A stretch of 60,700 nt of DNA from Parabacteroides sp. An277. Its GTDB lineage: Bacteria; Bacteroidota; Bacteroidia; Bacteroidales; Tannerellaceae. The notes below the pieces were generated by a model. That model made no database searches and was not told the DNA's origin. It worked only from the letters and a program-made list of their open reading frames with translations. The stretch is taken from the NCBI RefSeq assembly GCF_002159645.1, contig NZ_NFJB01000024.1, positions 1 through 60,700 of the forward strand, read 5' to 3'. Position numbers and translations under genes: made by a program. Below, piece by piece: positions 36,702-46,540 of this stretch. Position 1 is the first letter of the stretch. Each line of letters opens with the position of its first letter.

Positions 36702-39700
36702 ATTTAACGACTACCTTGAACGATTCGCCGTCAACCGAAACGACTGCGATACCAGCCGGAACTGCGATGGTTTCATTATCCGAGTTGATTGTCTCGTTAG
36801 CGACAACCTTACCCAAGATAGTAGCGATGATGACGTTCTTGCCTTCTGCACCCTTGATAACTACGGCACCGTCGGTAGCTGTTACGCTAACTGCACCTTC
36901 AGCGGTGATGGATTCGTTGGCTGTCGGATCCGAATTTTCTTGAGCCATCAAGAATTCTTCGCCGTGCGTATAACCTTCTGTTACGACAATCACACCGTTT
37001 ACAGACTTCAAGTAACCTTCGTTGTTCATCACGCCTGCCGCGTTGCTATCACCAGCCTTCACAGCTGCGTCGTAGTCGTAGAATGCAGTCTGAACTTTGA
37101 ATTCGTCGCTTGCTGCCTGGTTTACATACTTGAACGCGAACTTCGCCTTGTTGAAGTCAGGTGTACCCAACGGAATCGTATCAACAACTTCACCGCCTTG
37201 ACCCTTCGTTAAGAATAAGGTATCTTGTGTACGATAACCCCATTCGAAGCCGAGCTTCAATTCTTTCTGGTCTGCCTCGATATCGTTAATATATGGGTTG
37301 TTATGGTTGCGAGCCACAGCTACAGCCGAGTCAATCATGTTCACCAAGAAGCGGCCTTCCATCTTTTCAGGAGTTACCAAGTGGTAGTCTCCACCGTGAA
37401 GCTGGTCGTAAACCGGTTCCGTGTAATGCGGGTTCACCACAATCAGATACTGATAACGGTTGTTGCCCGGACGATCGTAGTAAGCTGTATCGAGAACCAT
37501 AGCCGGAGCGATACCGTTAGCATTGCTCAAGTTCAGGAAGCGGTTGTTTTCATACAACAGGTAGTTGTTGTCTTCCGCACCGTAGATGCGAACCGTATCC
37601 ATTGGCGTTGCCTTTACATATTCCTGAGAAGCCGTTGTAGCAATTGTAAAGATGTCGTTTGAAGTCGGATCTTCATAAGCACCCTTTACTTCTACTGCAC
37701 CTAAATTCTGGTAAGTAGTCGCACCATAGAGCTTCTTCGTCAGGTCTAATTCATAATAAGCACCAGCAGCACCGTTTTGTACATACTTGCTCTTACCATT
37801 ATCACCATATACCCAAGCGTCTACACCAATGATATTATATTCACCTGATTCGATCTTCTGAGCACCTTCAGCTTTCTCTTTCAATACGAAACGATATGCT
37901 TCGTTCAAATTAGCCGTCGTGTAGTTCTTCGAATTCGGATCGCAAATCATAGACAGAATTGTCTGGCTCTGGCTCGGATCGTAAGTCAACCATTCGTTAT
38001 TCTGGATGTTCTGCAATGCGTATGTGATAGTAGCTGTTGTATCAGTATAGATATAGAACTTACCACCGTCATAATACTGCGGTTGAGACATTGTATAAAC
38101 AGAGTCTGTACCAGCAGTTAAATACTTAGCTGCATCTACATCATGAACACGAGCTGCTGTGAATGGAACGAGTCTCCAGTTCGTAACTTCCAATGCATCG
38201 TCCGTCAAGCCTAAGAAGTGGCTATCCTTACCTTCATTTTCTGTTACATAGAGCTGAGCAGCTGCATCGATAGACAACTGGAATGTCTTGTCTTGCAAGT
38301 CTTCCTTCGTCCAGTTAGCGTAACTATCCATATTGAATGCATCTTCTTTTGCAGTCAACTTCAAGTTACCCTTAGCCGGAGTAATGATCAATGTGTCGCG
38401 AGTAGCACCGATACCAAACGGATAATCACCATAACTTGAATCATATTCTACAGCATACATGTTATTACCCATATAGTGCATAGCAGCAATATGTATATCG
38501 GCTTTCTTGTTCTCACGGTTCGTGAATGTAAACTTACGCGTATCAATGCCATCTTTGCTTGTTCCAGACTTCGTTACGTCAGTCATTGAAACAGCCCACT
38601 GGCCTTCAGCCTTATCAGACAAGAAGTATTCCTTCTCTGTAGGAACAGCGTACCCTCCATTTTCGCTGATACCAAGAACTTTGCCATCCAAGTTAACTTT
38701 TGCACCATTGTTATAGAATTGCATTGTACGACTTGCCTTGAATGCAATGTTCACATAACGATAGTTCAATGGGTTGTTCTCTTTATCTTCGCCACGAACA
38801 ATGTTTTCGTCATCTGTATAGAATGTAACATCAACTCGACGATCGTCGTTTTCGCAGTGGTCGTTAACCGTTACATACAAATTCAAATGATCGCTATTTA
38901 CATCGTCATTGATGTCGACAATGATAACATCATATGGCCAACTATTGCCATTACCTACTTCAATGCAATACGGATCTGTCTTTTCAGGATCTAAGATATC
39001 ATTATTAATGAAATCATGTCCTGATAAAGCTGTATATTCCGTCTGTCCTTCCAAATAGTTGATACGGAAGAATGGATAATAAGTAATATTGTTTACTTGT
39101 CCACGACCAAATACAACCTCCTTAATATGTTCCTCGCTCAACAACTGGAATCTGTAGCCACCTGTGTTCACCATGTCTTTGATAACATTCGAAACAGGAG
39201 TAGTAACATCCAATGCGATGTAAAGATCTGAACCTTTCTTCTTCAATAAGAATTGAGTAGTATGCTTTCCGAGTATATCCTCGTTTTCTGGAGTTACTTC
39301 CGTCAACGTATTATTGATGAAATCTACTGCAACCGGAACCAAATCAACACCTTCGAAGATATTGTCTGTCCAAGTCTTGTTTGCATGGTTGTCGTAGTTC
39401 GTGAAGTTCAACTGGAAGCTACTTCCATAACGATGCATCAACCATTGAGCTGTATACTGTTCTACAGGAGACTGGTAGAAACCTAATACTGTAGCAGCAG
39501 CATACTGAGCTACAAGCTGACCATTGTCAATGATAACAGACGTTTCGATATTACCCGCATTGTCAATACCAATCAATTGCACACCGCTTGCGTAATCCCA
39601 ACCTGCAAAGCTTGTATAATTACCAACTTTCAATACGATAGGTTTACCAGCAGCATCTTTGTATTGACGGCTTGTAAAGGTATATGAATAACGACCGTTT

Positions 39701-41190
39701 GTCAACGGATGCTTTGTTACCTTCCACAATTCAGCAGCGGTATAATCAGTAGTTACTCCAAATCCTGTAGAAGGATTATAAGTAATATAGCTTGGATCTC
39801 CTGTTGTTGCATCCTGACCACCTAATACAATATAATCTTCATTCTCATCAGCCAACAAAGGAATATCGCATTCGTTGAATTGTTCAGCCTTCAGCGAAAT
39901 CTTAGAAACTTCGATAGTTACCTTTACGCCAGCAGGAACTTCAACGCCGCTAATGCCTACAGTGCTTTCTGTACGAGTATATTTAACCGGATTCTTTTCA
40001 GTTCCAAGCGTTGTGTTCGTATCCAAGTTAACCAAGATACCATCACGCAAAATCCACTGTTGCTTAGTGTCGCCCCATTTTTCATTGCTCATCAAGTACT
40101 TCGTCTCGTTACCTGACTTATAAGAAATGTATACAGGCACTTCAGCATTGTTTACATCTGCAATAATATTCAACACACCATCTTCCGTGAACTGAACATT
40201 CTTAATAGGACCATATTCGGTTCCTACTGTGCTACCTTCAATAGCTTCAGCTTTCTGGATATTGAATTTTGTATCAGCAACCGTTGTAGCAACACGTTGA
40301 GCAATAACGAAATAACCAGAAGTAACTTCTCCATTTTCAGGCTGCGGGCCTACTGTAGACTTTGAGATTGCGTATAATGCTGCAGGTTGAGCCGATGAAG
40401 ACTTTGTCGTAAAGCTTTTAGAAGAGATATAAACCTTTTCTCCTCCAATCGAAAGGTTTTCACCATCGTAACTAACGACACTTTTGTCTTCTGTACTAAC
40501 TGTTATGGCACCGTTGTTATTATGCAAGTACAATTTTGTAGTTTTCCCATCATCTGTCCGACTCAAATAAAGATACTTGCTGCTTTCCCATTTCCATGTA
40601 TTGGTTGCTGCAACTTCAAAATCTTCTGTCGTTTTAGCTACAGATGGTTTTCCATCTTTTGTTGTATAACTTACAACATACAAATCACCGTCTGCTTCTA
40701 AATTCTTGTAAGCATCCTTTTCTGTAGCTAATGTCAACTTCTGGGATTCTTCCGGGCTTGTAACTTTTATCCCTTCTTCATTCCACAAGAAAACTTCTAC
40801 GTCGTTAATTGTCCACGCATTCTTTCCATCCAAAGAAACCGCATAGTTGTCATCTTTAGACATAATCGTAACGGTAGCAGGTTTAGTCACGCCCTTTGTA
40901 CCTTCTACAATCGTACCATCTTTGGCAACATAATAACCTTCCTTCGGACTCAGATAATACTTTCCGCTACCCTCTTTCGTTTCAACTAAACTCCAGATAG
41001 TAACATCAGCAGCTTCTGCTTCTGGATCAGCTGCTACTAAATTGTAGCCAACGACACTTCCGGCTCTCAAATCAGCCACATAAGCCGTCTGCACCTTCTC
41101 ACCGCCCGCGTTCAAAGCGTTCACCGTGAATACCGCTGAACCGCTTACCAGCAGAACGCCGGCACAAAGCGTAAGTACTTTTTTGTTCAT
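36700..41190 (-). CDS. Giant secreted DUF6383-type surface protein, copy 2
   Basis: This 1496-residue paralogue of the protein at 167-4615 has the same signal peptide type (MNKKVLTLCAGVLLVSGSAVFTVNA) and a nearly identical last ~75 residues. Shared internal blocks include ANWTKEDLQDKTFQLSIDAA, KYLTAGTDSVYT and ASQEYVKATP. The first 450 residues are largely different, so the exposed part may have diversified while the export and anchor parts were conserved. The rich Thr/Asn/Asp content would allow Bacteroidales O-glycosylation, which is an inference. Promoter, leader and ORF6N neighbour match copy 1. Confidence 0.8.
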   Translation of the reverse strand: MNKKVLTLCAGVLLVSGSAVFTVNALNAGGEKVQTAYVADLRAGSVVGYNLVAADPEAEAADVTIWSLVETKEGSGKYYLSPKEGYYVAKDGTIVEGTKGVTKPATVTIMSKDDNYAVSLDGKNAWTINDVEVFLWNEEGIKVTSPEESQKLTLATEKDAYKNLEADGDLYVVSYTTKDGKPSVAKTTEDFEVAATNTWKWESSKYLYLSRTDDGKTTKLYLHNNNGAITVSTEDKSVVSYDGENLSIGGEKVYISSKSFTTKSSSAQPAALYAISKSTVGPQPENGEVTSGYFVIAQRVATTVADTKFNIQKAEAIEGSTVGTEYGPIKNVQFTEDGVLNIIADVNNAEVPVYISYKSGNETKYLMSNEKWGDTKQQWILRDGILVNLDTNTTLGTEKNPVKYTRTESTVGISGVEVPAGVKVTIEVSKISLKAEQFNECDIPLLADENEDYIVLGGQDATTGDPSYITYNPSTGFGVTTDYTAAELWKVTKHPLTNGRYSYTFTSRQYKDAAGKPIVLKVGNYTSFAGWDYASGVQLIGIDNAGNIETSVIIDNGQLVAQYAAATVLGFYQSPVEQYTAQWLMHRYGSSFQLNFTNYDNHANKTWTDNIFEGVDLVPVAVDFINNTLTEVTPENEDILGKHTTQFLLKKKGSDLYIALDVTTPVSNVIKDMVNTGGYRFQLLSEEHIKEVVFGRGQVNNITYYPFFRINYLEGQTEYTALSGHDFINNDILDPEKTDPYCIEVGNGNSWPYDVIIVDINDDVNSDHLNLYVTVNDHCENDDRRVDVTFYTDDENIVRGEDKENNPLNYRYVNIAFKASRTMQFYNNGAKVNLDGKVLGISENGGYAVPTEKEYFLSDKAEGQWAVSMTDVTKSGTSKDGIDTRKFTFTNRENKKADIHIAAMHYMGNNMYAVEYDSSYGDYPFGIGATRDTLIITPAKGNLKLTAKEDAFNMDSYANWTKEDLQDKTFQLSIDAAAQLYVTENEGKDSHFLGLTDDALEVTNWRLVPFTAARVHDVDAAKYLTAGTDSVYTMSQPQYYDGGKFYIYTDTTATITYALQNIQNNEWLTYDPSQSQTILSMICDPNSKNYTTANLNEAYRFVLKEKAEGAQKIESGEYNIIGVDAWVYGDNGKSKYVQNGAAGAYYELDLTKKLYGATTYQNLGAVEVKGAYEDPTSNDIFTIATTASQEYVKATPMDTVRIYGAEDNNYLLYENNRFLNLSNANGIAPAMVLDTAYYDRPGNNRYQYLIVVNPHYTEPVYDQLHGGDYHLVTPEKMEGRFLVNMIDSAVAVARNHNNPYINDIEADQKELKLGFEWGYRTQDTLFLTKGQGGEVVDTIPLGTPDFNKAKFAFKYVNQAASDEFKVQTAFYDYDAAVKAGDSNAAGVMNNEGYLKSVNGVIVVTEGYTHGEEFLMAQENSDPTANESITAEGAVSVTATDGAVVIKGAEGKNVIIATILGKVVANETINSDNETIAVPAGIAVVSVDGESFKVVVK

Positions 41191-41598
41191 AAAACTTGAT
41201 TTTTAAGTTATTAATAAATAGATAAATAAAACTCAATCTCAAATTCCATGAAGCCAAAACAACTACCCGGCTTTGGTCATGTATGAGCATAAAAAAAGCG
41301 CGGGCTTTATGTTGTCTATTATGCTCTTGAGGTACGTGGAATAACCCGAATAACTATAATAGAACAACAGCCCGCGCCTATACGATTATATTTTTAAGTC
41401 TCCTCAAAACTCTATAAATTCTATAGAGAATAAGAAACCCGCACAAATAATCTGTACATAGCGCAAGCATTTCACTGTCCATTATTCAGTTATTCTTAGA
41501 AAATTTCCACGTTTTCAAGAACGAATAATCTTCACGAAATGCTTGTCAATATTTCATCGATTCCCAAAGGCGAAACCCTATTCGCTGTGGAATCGATG
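41191..41598 (-). promoter_or_regulatory. Long structured 5' leader of DUF6383 gene 2
   Basis: This leader has the same layout as 4616-5026: a CGATTCC/GGAATCG stem near the RNA start, the long-range CAAGCATTTC/GAAATGCTTG pairing, and the terminator-like hairpin GCGCGGGCT/AGCCCGCGC (41298-41377) followed by TTTTTTT. The loop of the last hairpin is quite different from copy 1 while both arms are identical. The 75 nt before the start codon are again conserved. Confidence 0.6.
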
Positions 41599-41628
41599 CA
41601 AAGGTAAGGAGGAAAAATGAAATAGCAA
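41599..41628 (-). promoter_or_regulatory. Promoter of DUF6383 gene 2
   Basis: TTG (41628-41626), 19 nt and TACCTTTG (41606-41599) on the minus strand, identical in layout to copy 1. A decayed version of the GGTTT/AAACC palindromes lies just upstream (about 41650-41710). Confidence 0.85.
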
Positions 41629-41723
41629 GAGTTTTAAGAAAAAAAATTTGCGTTCTTATCCGAAAGGCGGGGATTGGAGTACGAAAGGGCAGGGTTTGGA
41701 GGATGAAACTGTTTTTCTTCCTT

Positions 41724-42287
41724 TCACTTCACATACCCCACTTTCGGGCGAGGCAGGTTCCTTTTCCCGGCTTGTAATTCCGCCAGGGTTTGGTTGATCA
41801 GCTCCAGCTGCATCCGCGTGTCCTCGTTGATGTCGTTATAATCAGCAAACGCTTCCTCGACGTATGCTTTCAGCTCCCTGACTTCTTTTTGAAGTTCAGC
41901 GACTTTATCCGTTGGAGGCGTAGCAACCATTTGGCGGATAGCAACAAATGCACGCATAATATGGATATTTATTTCTATCGCGACCTCACTGTTAAGAACC
42001 GAGGAAAGCATCGCAACTCCTTGTTCTGTAAAAGCAAATGGCATGTAACGTGTACCACCTCTTGCATTTGAGGTCACAAATTGTGACCTCAAACAGTCAA
42101 ATTCTTCCCGCGTCAATTCAAACATAAAATCAGAAGGAAAACGCTTTAAATTACGTTTTACAGCTTGTTTCAGCACTTTCGTTTCTATACAATACATTTC
42201 AGCCAAATCGCGGTCCAACATGACCCTCTGGCCTCTAATCTCGTATATCTTGCTTTGGATGAGTTGCAGGTTACTATTCATAGCCAA
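41724..42287 (-). CDS. ORF6N domain protein 4
   Basis: This 187-residue homologue of the trio at 5161-6897 has the same opening ([26 protein letters not shown]) and closing ([32 protein letters not shown]) segments. Its core is its own ([27 protein letters not shown]). It is a single copy here and again stands directly upstream of a DUF6383 gene, so the pairing is repeated at two loci about 36 kb apart. The -7 box TACCTTTG is at 42321-42314. Function unknown. Confidence 0.8.
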   Translation of the reverse strand: MAMNSNLQLIQSKIYEIRGQRVMLDRDLAEMYCIETKVLKQAVKRNLKRFPSDFMFELTREEFDCLRSQFVTSNARGGTRYMPFAFTEQGVAMLSSVLNSEVAIEINIHIMRAFVAIRQMVATPPTDKVAELQKEVRELKAYVEEAFADYNDINEDTRMQLELINQTLAELQAGKRNLPRPKVGYVK

Positions 42288-42588
42288 GTCTGTTTTTATT
42301 ATTAATACTTGTACAAAGGTACGAACTTATTTTTATATACATCATTTTTTCAAAACTTATCTTTCACCAAGTGGCTAATCTTCTGTTATTCATTGAGAAA
42401 CTGCGAATAGTCTCTTTCTTTCACACTACATCATCTCGCCTTTTGCATGATTGGGTGAACGTGGTGTCCAAGATGAGACGATTCACAGGATCTCATTCAG
42501 CATAAGCATTATAGAAGAAATATAAAAGATATGTTTGGAAATTACTATGATATATATGGCAGGATTTATGCCTATCCTTTTCCCATTT

Positions 42589-42664
42589 CATAGTCATAAT
42601 CATTTCCATTTATAACTATAATTGCCGGAAATCACGGCGTGAATTCCGGCAACTATAACTATGT
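42589..42664. repeat. 22-bp phased palindromic repeat after GH2
   Basis: Minus-strand units ATTATAGTTATAAATGG and ATTATGACTATGAAATG lie 22 bp apart beside a long hairpin, TTGCCGGAA...TTCCGGCAA. It is homologous to 6998-7076 and starts 12 bp after the GH2 stop codon. The remaining part of 42288-42676 carries the ORF6N promoter region and nothing else I can name. Confidence 0.6.
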
Positions 42665-42676
42665 TTCAGATGGGTT

Positions 42677-45658
42677 TCAATGTAATTGGATTTCCATCCG
42701 TCCAGCACAGGGCGATGCTTCAAGCGTCTGGCAATAATTACCCCACGCGATTTCGGGATAATCCCAACGATCGTTGATGTAAAGAATCACTTGCCCGTCG
42801 CTACGGGTGTCCATCCGGCAAGCCAATGTAGCAGCAGGTGAACAAACACTAAGCGCACCGGCATGTCCCGTTGCCGTCAAGGTATAATAATAGATATGCT
42901 CTTTCATGCTCTTGGCACGTTGGGTCAGCGGACGAGAACAGTTCGCACCCGCATCCGCCCAATAATAATAATTGTGCGTATCGTCTGCCCAAGGTTGCGT
43001 CGGGCGTTGTCCATAAGCAGCTTGCTGAGATTGGAAAAGCGGTGCATCACCTTCGTTTCCGGCCATGGCATCGGCAGGATAACAACTCCACATGCCACGA
43101 CGTTTCCACTTCAGGTGATCGATGGCATCGGAAAGATGGAAAGCGATTCCCGTCTCGCGGAGATACCCATTCGGTTCCCCTTCCGTTTTATAATTAATAG
43201 ACAAACGGCCATCTTGGGTAATGAGGAATTCCATATCCAACTGGATATCCTGATAAGTACCCACCAGCGATACCTCTACCCGCCCTTCCTTTTGCGTATA
43301 ATTCAAGGAAGACTTCTTCCAATCGGTTTCTGAGGTGATGATGCGGTCGGCCATCTTGCGAACTTCGGCACCCGAAAGATGATTCAGGTTGATGAAAAGG
43401 TTCAAGAAGGGTCCCTTTTCAATAAACACTTGTCCATCGGACGTGGCCCGTTCAATCAAACCCGTCTCCTTCGAGAAAGGAATCTCGAAACGATTACCCC
43501 GGACGATGATATGCTCCGGTGTCTCCTCTACCGTCAAGGAGACAGAAGCATCCCGGCGAGCAGGCATTTGTACCTGCTGTTCGCCCAAAGCCACGCGCTC
43601 TGAATCAATCAGCTCACCTTTCGAGGTATAGAAGTGAATATCCACCGCTGTACCCGCCTTCCAGTCCTCGGCCGGAATGACCAGCAAACCTTTGTGATGC
43701 GGCGATACGGCTGGCATGACGGCCTCTTTTTCTATATCATTATATATATAGCGCACTTGTATCTCGCGAAGATTCGTATGGTCGAATCGATTATAGACCG
43801 GTAACAGAAGACGTTCGCCCACACCCATGTCCGGTATTGACGTTTCCAACAAGCGGACAGGTGAGTAGGCTTTCTTGGTAGCCCAAAACTCCGGTTTCTC
43901 CCGACGCCAGACATCGACAATGCCCCATTCGCCATAGCCCACACACTCGCCCCGGAAACCTTCTGGCTTTGCGGTATGGGCAAATTCCTTCCAGAAGGCA
44001 TCGCCTACTTTAGGCTTCGGTATCTGGAATGTTTCGTCTACATATCCCCAGATAGCACCACCCAATCCGCCTCGCGCGTCGAAGAGTCCGCTCCACATTT
44101 TCTCGATAGAATGTCCCCAGAACTCGCGGATGCCCGGATCGTGCTGCAAAGTTTCGTAGGTATAGCAGGCCGGATGCGCCCATTCGTCGAAAAGGGCCGG
44201 AATACCTTCGCCCTGAAAGCCACGCACCGAGCGGTTCCATTGGTCGAGATTGCCGTTATAATCTTGATAGTGCATACTGAGGATGTCATAAATCGGCTCA
44301 CGGTCGCCCACCGAACCCGGATAGCTGAAGATAACCGGACGTGTCTTGTCCGTCGCTTTCACCCAGTCCCACGAAGCCTGAAAGTTCTTTCCATAGACAC
44401 TTTCATTGCCGATCGACCAGAATAGAACCGAAGCGTGCGAACGATGAGACTTTACCATCTCCTGCAATTGTCCCATATAGCGTGGCGTGAAGAGCGTACT
44501 GTCCTGCGTCCTTCCCGGCGCGTAATTCTTTTGCCGGTAGGTATCCACGAAACAGGCAGCGGTCTCACATTCTACGTATATACCCATGCGGTCACAATAT
44601 TTCAGAAAAGCTTCCGAGGGCGGATAGTGCGAGGTACGCACAAAATTCATATTGGCTCTCTTGAAGAGAAGCACATCGAGGCTATCCAGCTCTGCGGTTG
44701 TGGTACGGCCCAGGGTTGGATGAATATCATGACGGCAAGCGCCGCGCAACTTGACCGGCATGCCATTCACCAGCATTTGGTCGCCTTTTATCTCTACTTC
44801 ACGGAAACCTATTTCGCGTGTAAAGCGCCCCACTTCTGTCTCTTCTTTTAGAAGGCATACGGACAAGCGATACAGGTTCGGATGCTCGGCGTCCCATTTT
44901 AAGGGAGCAGATACGGATAAGTCGTGCTGGTTTGTACCACTTTTTACGGTATATTTCGTTTGGGTCAATGGATATTCTTTTCCGTCTGGAGTCATCAACG
45001 TATATACGGCCTCCATTTCCTCTTCGGATTGAAAGAGAACGCGCAATGTAGCATCGCGGTAATGGCTGTCTAAATCCGTCTCGGTATGGAAATCATAGAT
45101 AAATGCTTGGGGCAAGGCAAAGAGCGTGACATCTCGCAAGATACCTCCGATGGGATGATGTGCATATCCGGAAGCATAAGAGACTTCATCCAAGCGGTCT
45201 TCTACTTCCAGTTGTATTTCATTGGATTTTCCCGGGCGGACGAAAGGAGTCACGTCTGTTTCCCAGCGTGTAAATCCGCCGTGATGTTCCCGTACATATT
45301 GGCCATTGACAAATAACTTGGCATGGCTGTATACGCCATCGAAGCGCAAGATGATTTTTTTGTTTGAGAAATCTTTCGGAAGGGCGAATTTCTTCCGATA
45401 AAAGAAGGGCTGGTCGTGACGAATGGCATAACCTTGCATGACGGCTTCGCCGGGTACTTTTATCTTATCCCATGAGCTTTTCTCGGAGTAACGGAAATCC
45501 CATGTCCCGTTCAGCAAGAGTGTACCTGAGTGGATGCCGGCTTGCGATGCAGGTATTATGTATGTTCTTATGTCGCTGCTCGTCTCTTCTGCAGCGAATG
45601 TCGTGCAGGCGAAGCTGAAAAGCATTCCCGCCAGTTGTATAATCCTTTTTACTTTCAT
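42677..45658 (-). CDS. Secreted GH2 beta-glycosidase (large beta-galactosidase type)
   Basis: This 993-residue protein has a signal peptide (MKVKRIIQLAGMLFSFACTTFA) and the five-domain architecture of large beta-galactosidases: jelly roll (~45-185), immunoglobulin-like (~190-290), barrel (~292-590), second immunoglobulin-like and C-terminal beta-sandwich. The acid/base is Glu419 in WSIGNESV; the nucleophile is Glu492 in LFDEWAHP. It is 15 bp downstream of the AraC gene and probably in its operon. A paralogue is at 54950-57985. Both flank the corrinoid genes, which suggests they release the sugar or aglycone handled there. Galactose, glucuronic acid and related sugars are all possible. Confidence 0.87.
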   Translation of the reverse strand: MKVKRIIQLAGMLFSFACTTFAAEETSSDIRTYIIPASQAGIHSGTLLLNGTWDFRYSEKSSWDKIKVPGEAVMQGYAIRHDQPFFYRKKFALPKDFSNKKIILRFDGVYSHAKLFVNGQYVREHHGGFTRWETDVTPFVRPGKSNEIQLEVEDRLDEVSYASGYAHHPIGGILRDVTLFALPQAFIYDFHTETDLDSHYRDATLRVLFQSEEEMEAVYTLMTPDGKEYPLTQTKYTVKSGTNQHDLSVSAPLKWDAEHPNLYRLSVCLLKEETEVGRFTREIGFREVEIKGDQMLVNGMPVKLRGACRHDIHPTLGRTTTAELDSLDVLLFKRANMNFVRTSHYPPSEAFLKYCDRMGIYVECETAACFVDTYRQKNYAPGRTQDSTLFTPRYMGQLQEMVKSHRSHASVLFWSIGNESVYGKNFQASWDWVKATDKTRPVIFSYPGSVGDREPIYDILSMHYQDYNGNLDQWNRSVRGFQGEGIPALFDEWAHPACYTYETLQHDPGIREFWGHSIEKMWSGLFDARGGLGGAIWGYVDETFQIPKPKVGDAFWKEFAHTAKPEGFRGECVGYGEWGIVDVWRREKPEFWATKKAYSPVRLLETSIPDMGVGERLLLPVYNRFDHTNLREIQVRYIYNDIEKEAVMPAVSPHHKGLLVIPAEDWKAGTAVDIHFYTSKGELIDSERVALGEQQVQMPARRDASVSLTVEETPEHIIVRGNRFEIPFSKETGLIERATSDGQVFIEKGPFLNLFINLNHLSGAEVRKMADRIITSETDWKKSSLNYTQKEGRVEVSLVGTYQDIQLDMEFLITQDGRLSINYKTEGEPNGYLRETGIAFHLSDAIDHLKWKRRGMWSCYPADAMAGNEGDAPLFQSQQAAYGQRPTQPWADDTHNYYYWADAGANCSRPLTQRAKSMKEHIYYYTLTATGHAGALSVCSPAATLACRMDTRSDGQVILYINDRWDYPEIAWGNYCQTLEASPCAGRMEIQLH

Positions 45659-45673
45659 GATAGCTATTTCTAA

Positions 45674-46522
45674 TTATTTTTTAAAATGACTGGGCACGGT
45701 TCCGACATGTCCCTTGAATATGCGGGCGAATTGTTGCGGAGAACTGAATCCGCACTGAAAACAGACTTCCTTTAAACTTAGTTCGGTGTTCTTCATCAAT
45801 TCGATGGCACGGTTTACACGCAGTTGGTTTACGTATTCGAGTGGCGCGATATGCAAGGAATCGACGAATAACTTCCGCAGATAACGTTCACTAATGCCTA
45901 CGTTCTTAGCTACTTGGGAGACGCTAATTTCCTCGTCGACATGTGCGCGGATAAATGTAATGGCATGGCGAAGCGACTCGTTTGCTCCCATGGGTACATA
46001 TATCTCATCTAAGTGGCGATAGATAAGCAACAACAATTCGGCATAATACATGACTACTAGATTCTGGTAATACTCCCGTTTCTCGTTTAATTCATTTATA
46101 ATTCGCTGGATAACCCGCATCATACGTATATGATTGCAGATGCGGATAAGCCGGTTCTCGCGTGTAAAGACAGAAAATGAATCAAAACGGTCGTGCGAAC
46201 CGAACATGGAGAAAATTTCCGGGAGGAATTCCAGTTGCAACAAGGTGGTACCTTGTGTTCCGGCTTCGAAAACATGCGGTACATTCGAGAGGATAATCAT
46301 AATCTCGCCTTCGCGAAATAATACACTTTCGTCGTCGACCTGCAGAATACAGCTCCCTCGCTTTACATAATTGATTTCAATCCGTAGATGTGCGTGGGGT
46401 CCGTAGCTCTCCGAGGGATGGAAAGAAATCGTACGGAAAACCTCTGCCAACCGTGGATGTTCTAACTGCTTGGTCAGCTGTTCTAACTGCATAAAGAATG
46501 AATGTTTATCCTGTGCCTCCAT
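45674..46522 (-). CDS. AraC-family regulator 1
   Basis: This 282-residue protein has an N-terminal cupin-like ligand domain (YGPHAHLRIEINYVKRGSCILQVD, ~40-63; SNVPHVFEAG) and a C-terminal double helix-turn-helix (VSQVAKNVGISERYLRKLFVD ... LKEVCFQCGFSSPQQFARIFKGHVGTVPSHFKK, ~200-282). It lies between the UroD-family methyltransferase and GH2 with gaps of 18 and 15 bp, so the three are one operon and it likely responds to the sugar or methylated compound used by the island. Confidence 0.9.
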   Translation of the reverse strand: MEAQDKHSFFMQLEQLTKQLEHPRLAEVFRTISFHPSESYGPHAHLRIEINYVKRGSCILQVDDESVLFREGEIMIILSNVPHVFEAGTQGTTLLQLEFLPEIFSMFGSHDRFDSFSVFTRENRLIRICNHIRMMRVIQRIINELNEKREYYQNLVVMYYAELLLLIYRHLDEIYVPMGANESLRHAITFIRAHVDEEISVSQVAKNVGISERYLRKLFVDSLHIAPLEYVNQLRVNRAIELMKNTELSLKEVCFQCGFSSPQQFARIFKGHVGTVPSHFKK

Positions 46523-46540
46523 GACGTGCTGTTTTTACGT

